Assembly (NCBI GenBank): GCA_965116165.1 | Contig: OZ220484.1 | Location: forward strand, 1,860,001 to 1,924,000 | Reading direction: 5' to 3' | Origin: Azophilus sp965116165 | GTDB lineage: Bacteria > Pseudomonadota > Gammaproteobacteria > Pseudomonadales > Azotimanducaceae | Length of the DNA stretch: 64,000 nt | In this document: positions 18,201 through 25,495 of the stretch, one piece after another | Layout of the letters: every line of letters begins with the position of its first letter | Numbering within the stretch: the stretch's first letter is position 1 | The notes under the pieces: model-generated | The model's input: the letters and a program-made list of their open reading frames with translations, nothing else | Databases searched by the model: none | What the model was told of the DNA's origin: nothing | Program-made: the position numbers and the translations under genes

Positions 18201-20552
18201 ATCGGTGGTAACCCCTGTGTCCGGGTTCGCCTGCATCAGAGTTTGCACGACGCGCAGCATCCACTTCTGGACATCGCCTCGAATGTCTTGCCTGTGGCCC
18301 TCTCGCTTGATGCGTTCGCGCGCCGCGACCAGATTGGAGACTCGCAGGGACGAGGGGAAGACGGATGTGTGATTCTCGCCGCGGCGCGCGAGCTTCGATT
18401 CCTCCAACCACGCGATCGCGGTGCGCACCCGGTCGTCATCGGTGACGCTGTCACGCACGAATTCACCGTTGGTGTCTTGGAGAAGTATCTCTCCCGCCGT
18501 CGCGATGACCGAATCCTCGCTGTCCCCGTGGTGGTGCCGACGGCGCTTGTCGAGACGGCGGATGGCGCGCAGCACCGCTTGAATGTCACGCCGCTCCAGC
18601 CGCGAACGCGCAGTGAGCGAAAATTGCTGTTCGGCGTCCCCGGGCTCGAAGAGCAACAGGCAATGTGCGCGTGCGCCGTCTCTTCCCGCCCTGCCGGCTT
18701 CTTGAAGGTAACTTTCGAGAGAACCCGGAATCTCGGCGTGCACGACGGCGCGAACATCGGGCTTGTCGATTCCCATGCCGAAGGCGTTCGTGGCCACCAC
18801 CACATCGATTTCGCCCTCGTGGAAGCCGCGCTGTATCTCGCGTTTCCTTTCCGGCGAGATGCCGGAGTGAAAATGCTGGGCGGCCAGGCCCCTGTCGGCG
18901 AGCGCCTGGGCCGTCTCCTCGGTGGCGCGCTTGGTTGTGCAGTAGACGATGGCACCGCCCGATCCCGCTTTCCCGAGCGCGTCTTCGACCGCCCGATGAA
19001 TGTGTTCGATCCGCTGCGCGGCCGAAGTCGGCATGACGACAAATTCCAGGTTACGGCGTTCCGTCCCACCATCGATGACCGCAAGCCGTGCCTTAAGAAC
19101 TTGTTCGAAGTACTCCCGAATGTCCTCGATGACATCGTGCTTGGCGGTGGCAGTGAGACATAGGATCGGCGGCGGATCCTCCCCATGATGCTCGGCGATG
19201 TAGTGCGCGATATAGCGATAGTCGGGACGGAAGTCGTGCCCCCACTTCGAAAGGCAGTGCGCCTCGTCCACGATCCATGCACCGATCCGACGTCCCGCGA
19301 TGGCCTTCCTGAAAGAACGGTTGCGTAGTTGCTCGGGAGCGACGAGAACGATCCCTGCGTCGCCGAGGCGGATGTGGGCAAGCGCCTCGGCCCGTTCCGG
19401 CATTGAGATAAGGCCGTTGATGGTGGTGGCGCATGTGATGCCCTGGCGCCGCATAGCCGTAACCTGATCGGCCATCAGTGCCACTAGCGGGGAAATCACC
19501 ACGGTGATCGCCCCGGTCGCCTCATAGCGCATCAGCGCCGGAAGCTGATAGCAAAGGGACTTGCCGGTGCCCGTGGGAAGAATTCCGAGGACATGCTCAC
19601 GGGCAAGGTGCTGCGCGACAATGGAGCGCTGCAGGCTCTCGCCGTCCCGGCTCTGGGGCTGCTCCCGAAAGCTCGAGAAACCGAACCAGCGTTGCAGCGC
19701 CTTTTCAGGATCGAGACGTTCGGAGCACCATGCACAGTTGCGATATCCACAGTGCGTGTCGCGGAGCCTTGCCGCGAGTACGCTGGGCTGGAACCGGTTC
19801 TCGACATAGGGCGGAATGATGGAATTGCCGCCGGCCACCGGCAACCAAGCCAGAAGATAGGTGAGCGCGAGAGGATGGGAGAGCGCGTCACGGGCGATGC
19901 GCGTCGCCTGGGTCGGGCACCCTCGCTCCCCGAGGCGGTTCATAATCACCGGAACGGAATCCTCGACAAGCGGTGTCGCATCGGTGCCTCGGATCAAGCG
20001 GAAGAGATGGTCAAAGGCGTGCCCCTTGACGCTGGTGGCGAGCAGTGCGTGCCATGCCAATAGCAGGTCTGCGTCTTGAAACTTCAGTGCATCGACAACA
20101 TCGGCGAGGAGTTCGAGCGTCAACTCAGCATCCAGAAGGGGATCGCTCACCTGTACTCTCGCCAGCCCGGGTTCCTGATACTGCTTGACGAGGCCATGAT
20201 AGGGATTTTCCGGGAATGCCAGCGGGCTCAGGTAGAGGGTATCGATGGCGGGCAGGTTGAGAAGCGCCAGATCCGGCGCCTGCCGGGCGAGGAGTTCAAG
20301 ATCGTGCTCAATGATGTTGTGGCCGACCAGATACAAGGCTCCGTCGGCGAACTCGTCGAGTGCGGAAAGCGCCGCGGGCAGCCCATTGCCGCGGCCGCGC
20401 CAAGTAAAGGTGGTCGAGCGGTCCGTGTGTATCGCTCCGACCGCTCCAATCCTCTGGCTGCCCTCAAGGTCGATCGACAACAGGCCGGCAAGGCGATTTG
20501 CCGCCAAGCGGCTCCCTACTCCCTTGTCGTCACGCCAGCGCTCCATTGCCAT
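15261..20552 (-). CDS. DEDDh exonuclease-RecQ helicase-UvrD-like helicase fusion
   Basis: The 1763-residue product joins three enzymes. Residues about 20-155 look like a 3'-5' exonuclease: SIDLEG, GHNIIEHDLELL and DPLLDAELTLELL supply acidic motifs. A Cys cluster (THCGYRNCAWC) follows near 265-277. Residues about 320-700 are a RecQ-type SF2 helicase: PTGTGKSLCYQLPAL, DEAHCLSKWGHDFRPDY, ATNAFGMGIDKPDVR and ESYLQEAGRAGRDG. From about 1120 comes a UvrD/Rep-type SF1 helicase: LAGPGSGKTRVLVHRIAYL, VDEYQD near 1247, GDDDQNIYAWKGA and HRAKGLEFDHA. ATG at 20552 is preferred because in-frame codons upstream would overlap queG and lack homology. It interrupts the otherwise conserved orn-queG junction. 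A role in DNA repair or phage defence is inference. Confidence 0.9.
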   Translation of the reverse strand: MAMERWRDDKGVGSRLAANRLAGLLSIDLEGSQRIGAVGAIHTDRSTTFTWRGRGNGLPAALSALDEFADGALYLVGHNIIEHDLELLARQAPDLALLNLPAIDTLYLSPLAFPENPYHGLVKQYQEPGLARVQVSDPLLDAELTLELLADVVDALKFQDADLLLAWHALLATSVKGHAFDHLFRLIRGTDATPLVEDSVPVIMNRLGERGCPTQATRIARDALSHPLALTYLLAWLPVAGGNSIIPPYVENRFQPSVLAARLRDTHCGYRNCAWCSERLDPEKALQRWFGFSSFREQPQSRDGESLQRSIVAQHLAREHVLGILPTGTGKSLCYQLPALMRYEATGAITVVISPLVALMADQVTAMRRQGITCATTINGLISMPERAEALAHIRLGDAGIVLVAPEQLRNRSFRKAIAGRRIGAWIVDEAHCLSKWGHDFRPDYRYIAHYIAEHHGEDPPPILCLTATAKHDVIEDIREYFEQVLKARLAVIDGGTERRNLEFVVMPTSAAQRIEHIHRAVEDALGKAGSGGAIVYCTTKRATEETAQALADRGLAAQHFHSGISPERKREIQRGFHEGEIDVVVATNAFGMGIDKPDVRAVVHAEIPGSLESYLQEAGRAGRDGARAHCLLLFEPGDAEQQFSLTARSRLERRDIQAVLRAIRRLDKRRRHHHGDSEDSVIATAGEILLQDTNGEFVRDSVTDDDRVRTAIAWLEESKLARRGENHTSVFPSSLRVSNLVAARERIKREGHRQDIRGDVQKWMLRVVQTLMQANPDTGVTTDELMYGCGCTLPQLRKVFSALQQVGVASNDVRITVYVHKGVEHASSRRLTLARELEKALIAELREEAPDHGTDSWTRLALRQLAQRLREKDIENPLPERLVRLLRSISADGRDEPDARRSIEIRARDMETVGIRLRRKWASIDRIARLRRDGAGRLLEHLIGKVPTGVRGVDLLVETTYGALEQAIKDDLVLKSELKSQTAQPLVDRALLWMHEQEVVTLNRGLTVFRPAMTLKVRRDRRTFTVADFKPLQEHYAEQTAQIHVVTEYAKLGLSDIHLALRLAVDYFELSRNAFVQKWFKDKERTLGRDTLPEHYRNIVKKLGNRIQEQIVADDRERTNVLVLAGPGSGKTRVLVHRIAYLIRVRRENPASILALTYNRHAAVEARRRLDELIGNDARGVNVMTCHALAMRILGISFAQAAKNPSEATFNTILRDAARLLHRDQANALVTREQILGRLNWILVDEYQDIGEPEYELIAALAGKTLAEEDARLNLFAVGDDDQNIYAWKGASVRFIRRFAREYNAREQYLVENYRSSQCIIDAASRCIDGAAERLKRSHRLRIDSRRSAEPPGGAWTIRDEVAHGRVQILSTKGGQLSQAVAAVEELKRLSELDPEWRWDRCAIIARHWDDLNPARSACVVHGIPVQSAREELSSFWRARATQRFLKILEDCNTTTIETQQIRNYLKDLPGDPWSDLLAQALDELLLEEGHPTVLPISFVRNWLGEWSRNIRRRQRGLLLTSAHRAKGLEFDHAVILDGQWATVGEAEDPDSPRRLYFVSMTRARETLAMVQVEDAPHRAYDCPGSCAPLAMAQVEDAPRPDVRDKPLPAKTGERAAALLQPLRKAPSVLEREVPCPDIADRRLDITIMECVMGDVVLSFAGWSPAHSRVHRAIAALSPDDPLSVLYEDSQWKILDHKGQQVGRMAKNWTLPSNMAIDHALVRGIFTRWADDQEDEDFKQRLRCETWEIVVPQLFLSRRQFP

Positions 20553-20644
20553 AGTAGCCTGTTGAAATTTAAAACAATTGAGCAAGCTGGCCGATGTCGT
20601 AGCCCTCTTCCCCGCCGACCGTCCGATCATGCCGCCGACGGATG

Positions 20645-21778
20645 TTACTCCACCAACAACGCCCCGGTCAGCCGGCCGATTGCCCATTCGAGATGCTCGC
20701 GGAGCATCGGCGAGGAGCCGGGCAGGCGTTCGCGCAGCGCCCGAATGGCCTCGGGCGACGGGGGGCCATTGCCCAGTGCGACGGCCAGATTGCGCTGCCA
20801 ACGCTCATAGCCGAGGCGCCGCAGGGCCGAGCCTTCCGTATTGCGCAGATAGGTTGCCTCGTCCCAAGCGAACAGTCGCAGAAGCGTTGCCTCGTCGAGC
20901 CGGACACCCTTGGTCGCCGTCCGCTTGCGGTCGATGTCTTCACTGTCCACCACCAGGCGGGGCGAGAACACCGCCTCCCCGGCAATTTCCGGGTCTTGAT
21001 TCCAGGGGCAGTAAAGCTGGCAGTCGTCGCAGCCGAAGATGCGGTTGCCGATCAGCGGCCGCAGTTCCTCGGGTATCGACGATTTGTGCTCGATGGTCAG
21101 ATAGGAGATACAGCGCCGCGCATCGAGTTGTTGCGGGCCGACAATGGCACCGGTCGGGCAAACGGTGATGCAGGCTCGGCAGCGACCGCACCGATCCCGC
21201 TGAACCCTCCCGGTCGGGGGCAGCAAAAGGTTGGTGTAGATTTCGCCGATGAAGAACCAACTTCCCGCATCGGGGTGAATAAGCAGGGTGTGCTTGCCGA
21301 TCCAGCCCAAACCCGCCTGCTCGCCGAGCGCCTTCTCCAGCACGGGGGCGCTGTCGGTAAAAGCCCGAAAGCGGGCATCGACCCCCTGCACGGCGGCATC
21401 GATGCGGTTCGCGAGTTTTGCGAGGCGCCGCCGCATCAGCTTGTGGTAATCGCGCCCGAGCGCATACCGGGCAATGTACGCCCGGTCGCTCTCGGCCAGT
21501 GTCTCGGTCGGCGCCGTATCGGCGGGAAGATAATTCATCCGCGCCGAAATCACCGTGCAGGTGTCCTCTTCCAGGAGCGGCGGATGCAGCCGCTTCTCAA
21601 CATTGCGGGCAAGATACCCCATCTCCCCGTGAAAACCCCGCTCAAGCCAGCGGCGCACATGAGGTTCCTGAGAGGAAAGATCGACACCGGCGATGCCCAC
21701 CTGCTGGAAACCGAGTTCACCGGCCCAGCATTCAATTTCCCTGCCGAGCAATTCCCCGGAAGTCGGAACGTTCACCAT
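20645..21778 (-). CDS. queG: epoxyqueuosine reductase
   Basis: The 377-residue cobalamin-dependent enzyme makes the last step of queuosine synthesis on tRNA. GLGWIGKHTLLIHPDAGSWF is the cofactor-domain signature. Two [4Fe-4S] motifs are visible, CGRCRACITVCPTGA at about residue 195 and CDDCQLYCPWN at about 250. A C-terminal HEAT-like segment is present. Length and start (ATG at 21778) fit the family. It is on the opposite strand to nnr, which starts 105 bases away. Confidence 0.95.
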   Translation of the reverse strand: MVNVPTSGELLGREIECWAGELGFQQVGIAGVDLSSQEPHVRRWLERGFHGEMGYLARNVEKRLHPPLLEEDTCTVISARMNYLPADTAPTETLAESDRAYIARYALGRDYHKLMRRRLAKLANRIDAAVQGVDARFRAFTDSAPVLEKALGEQAGLGWIGKHTLLIHPDAGSWFFIGEIYTNLLLPPTGRVQRDRCGRCRACITVCPTGAIVGPQQLDARRCISYLTIEHKSSIPEELRPLIGNRIFGCDDCQLYCPWNQDPEIAGEAVFSPRLVVDSEDIDRKRTATKGVRLDEATLLRLFAWDEATYLRNTEGSALRRLGYERWQRNLAVALGNGPPSPEAIRALRERLPGSSPMLREHLEWAIGRLTGALLVE

Positions 21779-21883
21779 CCTAGTACTTCATCCAACTGAT
21801 AATGCCGCATCAACGCAGCCTTCTGCCCCGAAACAATGTTCCCAACCCATCGCGGTTCATCCAGAGCCGTATAATGCGGCGCG

Positions 21884-23476
21884 GTGACGAACCTTTATAC
21901 CAGCGCCCAATGCCGTGAGCTCGACCGAATCGCTATCGTCGAGCACGGCATCCCCGGGTTTAAACTCATGCTCCGGGCCGGCCGGGCGGCCTTCGACGTT
22001 TTAACGAATCGCTGGCCCGAGGCCCGTTCGATCACCGTGTTTTGCGGCAAGGGGAACAACGCGGGCGACGGCTATGTTATCGCCGGTCTGGCCCACGTCA
22101 TGGGGCTTGATGCGCAAGTCATCAAAGTAGGGGCCGGTGGTTTGCGGGGCGACGCCGAACTGGCCCGGCAATGGGCCGCCGAGCGCGGCGTGGCGCCGGA
22201 CCCGGCGGTGGCGGCACCGCGCGGGGAGGTGCTCGTCGATGCCCTGCTCGGCACCGGTCTGAATGGCCCGCCAAGAGAATCCTTCGCGCGGGTGGTACGC
22301 CGCATCAATGCGGGCGGCCGGCCCGTGCTCGCCGTGGATGTGCCAACCGGTCTAAACGCCGACACGGGTGGAGTTTGCGGGGAAGCCGTGCGGGCGGACG
22401 TCACCGTTAGTTTCATCGGCCCCAAATTGGGCCTGCATACCGGCCAGGGGCTTGTGCTTCGCGGCGAACTCGTGCCCGCGGATTTAGGCGTACCGCCATC
22501 GGTTCTAAACGCGGTGCCCGGCTGTCCATTGCTGATGTTCGAGCCGCAATCGCTACCATCGCTCGACCCGAGCCTCCACAAACATCGCGCCGGTCATCTG
22601 GTCGTGGTCGGCGGCGATTTCGATATGGGCGGTGCGCCCCTGATGACCGCCGAAGCCGCCCTGCGCACGGGCACCGGGTTGGTGAGCGTCGTGACCCGCG
22701 CGGCGCATCGTCCCGCCATGCTTGCCCGTCGCCCGGAAATCATGGTTCGCGATGCGGACGACACCAACGCCGTTGCGCAATTGTTGGATCGGGCAACCGC
22801 ATTGGCCATCGGCCCCGGCATTGGAGGCGGCACATGGGGCGAGCAATTATTCCGCATGGCGCTGGCCACGCCAAAACCAACGCTAATCGACGCCGACGGT
22901 CTACGCTGGCTGGCCCGACTCGCGAATGCGCCCGACAAGGCCGACACATCCAGCCGACAGGGTTCCGATTGTTGCCGCGGCCATCAACCGCAACCCCATC
23001 AAGCAACCCCGGCCAGAGTATTGAGGCTCCGGGGCGAAGAAGCGCCCGGTGTTGTCGCGTCTGCCAACCCATCCCAGGATCCGGCAAGAATATTGACCCC
23101 CCACAGCGGAGAGGCGGCGCAATTGCTGGGCACGACCGTGGCGGAAATAGAGCGCGACCGGCCGGGCGCGGCACAGCGGCTGGCGAAACAATTCGGTGCG
23201 GTTGTGGTGCTCAAGGGCGCCGGCACCATCTGCGCGGCGCGGTGCCTGCTTGGCGTTTGTGGCCACGGCAACCCGGGTATGGCCACTGCCGGCATGGGCG
23301 ATGTGCTGAGCGGCGTAATCGGGGGCCTGCTCGCCCAGGGATTAAATCCCCCGCAAGCCGCGACCGAAGGAACCAGTCTGCACGGCCGCGCCGCGGATCT
23401 GGCCGCCGAACGCCGCGGCCAACGCGGCCTGGTCGCCACCGACCTATTCGAAACGATCCCCGAGTTGCTGCGGTGA
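21884..23476 (+). CDS. nnr: bifunctional NAD(P)H-hydrate epimerase/dehydratase
   Basis: The 530-residue product repairs damaged NAD(P)HX. The N-terminal epimerase domain has FCGKGNNAGDGYVIAGL and DVPTGLNADTGG. The C-terminal ADP/ATP-dependent dehydratase has HRAGHLVVVGGD, GPGIGGGTWGEQL and GNPGMATAGMGDVLSGVIGG. Between DADGLRWLARL and ILTPHSGEAAQLL there is an extra ~55-residue, low-similarity segment (about residues 345-405) not found in the family. It keeps the frame. Start is GTG. The stop overlaps the likely GTG of tsaE. Confidence 0.93.
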   Translation: MTNLYTSAQCRELDRIAIVEHGIPGFKLMLRAGRAAFDVLTNRWPEARSITVFCGKGNNAGDGYVIAGLAHVMGLDAQVIKVGAGGLRGDAELARQWAAERGVAPDPAVAAPRGEVLVDALLGTGLNGPPRESFARVVRRINAGGRPVLAVDVPTGLNADTGGVCGEAVRADVTVSFIGPKLGLHTGQGLVLRGELVPADLGVPPSVLNAVPGCPLLMFEPQSLPSLDPSLHKHRAGHLVVVGGDFDMGGAPLMTAEAALRTGTGLVSVVTRAAHRPAMLARRPEIMVRDADDTNAVAQLLDRATALAIGPGIGGGTWGEQLFRMALATPKPTLIDADGLRWLARLANAPDKADTSSRQGSDCCRGHQPQPHQATPARVLRLRGEEAPGVVASANPSQDPARILTPHSGEAAQLLGTTVAEIERDRPGAAQRLAKQFGAVVVLKGAGTICAARCLLGVCGHGNPGMATAGMGDVLSGVIGGLLAQGLNPPQAATEGTSLHGRAADLAAERRGQRGLVATDLFETIPELLR

Positions 23477-24090
23477 CCCGCAAAAATCGCGAAGCCCGAA
23501 TGTTCGCACCACACAATCGCATCATGCCACGCGGTCGCATCGAGAACCGGATTCTCCCCGACGAGCGGGCAACATTGGCCCTGGGCGCGGACCTGGCTAC
23601 CCTGTTAACGGCGGAGACCGGCTATGGCGGCGATGCGGTCGTTTTCCTCAACGGGGAACTCGGTGCTGGAAAGACCACGCTGGTACGCGGCATACTGCGC
23701 CTGTTGGGTTTCCGGGGAGCGGTCAAAAGCCCCACCTACACGCTGCTTGAGCCCTATGACGAATACAGTGTCCTCCATTTCGACTTCTATCGAATTGGCG
23801 ACAGCCGGGAACTCGACTTCATCGGAATCGACGAACTTATGGCCACCCCGTCGATCAAGCTCATCGAATGGCCCGAGCGTGCGGATGATCGGCTGCCCGC
23901 CCCCGATATCAACATTGTCCTGCGCCTCGATGGCGGGGGACGGTGCGCGGAAATTGCCTTCCCGCCAGGCCTGTCACCGTTGCGGTCCAAAGCGCGGGGG
24001 AGCGACACCTTGGGCCAGGGGGACGAGAAGAGTTCGTACCACTTGTCGTCGCCACGGTCCAAAGCGCAAGGGAGCGACCGTGCCCGGTAA
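23473..24090 (+). CDS. tsaE: tRNA threonylcarbamoyladenosine biosynthesis ATPase TsaE
   Basis: TsaE is the ATPase partner of TsaB/TsaD in t6A37 tRNA modification. LNGELGAGKTTLVRGILRLLG is the Walker A, SPTYTLLEPYDEY and HFDFYRIGDSRELDFIGIDE follow, and IKLIEWPERAD closes the core. GTG at 23473 overlaps the nnr stop as GTGA; ATGs at 23500 and 23524 are alternatives with no better ribosome site. After the normal end (about residue 165) the frame continues ~40 residues through two copies of a GGTCCAAAGCGC direct repeat, so the C-terminal tail is probably non-functional sequence. Confidence 0.9.
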   Translation: MTRKNREARMFAPHNRIMPRGRIENRILPDERATLALGADLATLLTAETGYGGDAVVFLNGELGAGKTTLVRGILRLLGFRGAVKSPTYTLLEPYDEYSVLHFDFYRIGDSRELDFIGIDELMATPSIKLIEWPERADDRLPAPDINIVLRLDGGGRCAEIAFPPGLSPLRSKARGSDTLGQGDEKSSYHLSSPRSKAQGSDRAR

Positions 24091-25483
24091 TTCCCCAATG
24101 CCGCCACGGAAATCGGTTGGCGCATTTATTAAACCCACTGCCCGCAAGCGGGCCGGGGCGGCGCTTGCCAGCATCGCCTGGAGCGCCGCCCTGGCGCTCG
24201 CCGCGCCGGCGCACGCCGTCCTCGTCGAGCATGTGCGCATGCACGAGGCACCGGAACACACCCGCGTGGTATTCGAGAGTTCCGGCGCCCTGCGCTACAA
24301 GGTGTTCCAATTGACGGATCCTCTCCGCGTGGTCATCGACCTCGAGAACGCGACGCTCGCCAAAGGCCTCGACCCCAGCAAGGCCGCCCGAGGGCACAAG
24401 CGCATTCGCACTGTGCGCTCGGCATCCAGAGCCAGGGGTCAGCGCATTGTTCTGGACATGGCCGCTGTCTTCGAACCGCGACATTTCACACTCGAGCCGG
24501 TCCCCCCCTACGGCCATCGCCTCGTGCTTGATCTTTTCGAGCAAGACCGCGAGGCACGGCAACCGACCCCCGAGCCAGCCCCCAGCTCCGGCCAGCGCGA
24601 TGTCATCATCGCCGTCGACGCGGGGCACGGCGGCGAGGATCCCGGCGCGGTCGGCGCACACGGCATCTACGAGAAAACGGTGGTTCTACAGATGGCGCGC
24701 AAGCTCGCGGCCCTGTTCAACAAAACCCCCGGCTATCGCGCTGTGCTGGTTCGCAAGGGCGATTACTACATCCCCCTGCGCAAACGCATGGAGATAGCGC
24801 GGCGCGAGCGAGCCGATATGTTCCTGTCGATACATGCCGACGCGTTCAAAAACCCGGCGGCCAACGGCGCCTCGGTGTATGCCCTGTCGCAACGCGGCGC
24901 CACCAGCGAGACGGCCCGCTGGCTGGCGGAAAAGGACAACCGTTCAGACCTGATCGGCGGCGAGGGCGGGAGCAACGCCATCAGCCTCGACGACAAGGAC
25001 GATACGCTCGCCTATGTGCTAATCGATATCTCCATGGACGGCAATTTGCGCGCCAGCCTCGAAGCGGGCGAGCAGGTGCTGAAGCAACTCGGGGGGGTGA
25101 CCAAACTGCACAGCGACAAGGTCGGCCAGGCTGGGTTCGTGGTGCTCAAGTCACCCGACATCCCGAGCTTGCTCGTGGAAACCGGCTATATCTCCAATCC
25201 GCGGGAAGCCCGGCGCCTCAGCCAGGCGGACCATCAAAATCGCATCGTCCGCGCCATTCACGCGGGCGTGAACGCCTATATGCTGAACTCGCCACCGGCC
25301 GGCTCGGCGCTGGCGTCTCGTGCCGCCGCCGGCAAATTCCACTACGCCGTGGAGCGGGGCGACACGCTTTCCAAAATCGCCGAGCGGCACGGAACCAGCG
25401 CCGCGCAACTGCGGCGAATCAACGGCCTGCGCGGCGACCGCATCCGGGCCGGACAAGTCATCCTAATCCCGGTTCGTTCCTAA
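24080..25483 (+). CDS. amiC: N-acetylmuramoyl-L-alanine amidase (AmiB/AmiC type)
   Basis: The 467-residue periplasmic zinc amidase cleaves peptidoglycan side chains during cell separation. The N-terminus has an Arg/Lys run and the hydrophobic ASIAWSAALALAAPAHA signal. An AMIN domain covers about residues 50-150. The Amidase_3 domain follows (IIAVDAGHGGEDPGAVG, YEKTVVLQMARKL, LSIHADAFKNP, LLVETGYISN). A C-terminal LysM domain (YAVERGDTLSKIAERHG) binds glycan. GTG at 24080, five bases after GGGAG and overlapping the tsaE stop, is the best start. mutL follows after 12 bases. Confidence 0.93.
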   Translation: MPGNSPMPPRKSVGAFIKPTARKRAGAALASIAWSAALALAAPAHAVLVEHVRMHEAPEHTRVVFESSGALRYKVFQLTDPLRVVIDLENATLAKGLDPSKAARGHKRIRTVRSASRARGQRIVLDMAAVFEPRHFTLEPVPPYGHRLVLDLFEQDREARQPTPEPAPSSGQRDVIIAVDAGHGGEDPGAVGAHGIYEKTVVLQMARKLAALFNKTPGYRAVLVRKGDYYIPLRKRMEIARRERADMFLSIHADAFKNPAANGASVYALSQRGATSETARWLAEKDNRSDLIGGEGGSNAISLDDKDDTLAYVLIDISMDGNLRASLEAGEQVLKQLGGVTKLHSDKVGQAGFVVLKSPDIPSLLVETGYISNPREARRLSQADHQNRIVRAIHAGVNAYMLNSPPAGSALASRAAAGKFHYAVERGDTLSKIAERHGTSAAQLRRINGLRGDRIRAGQVILIPVRS

Positions 25484-25495
25484 GGGTCGCGCGCC

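Noticed and set aside
18236..19381. Long frames on either strand inside the helicase gene
   Set aside because: They are out-of-frame shadows of the RecQ domain, which has all motifs in one continuous frame.
20646..21799. Long plus-strand frame opposite queG
   Set aside because: queG has the Fe-S and cofactor motifs; the plus frame has no recognisable domain.
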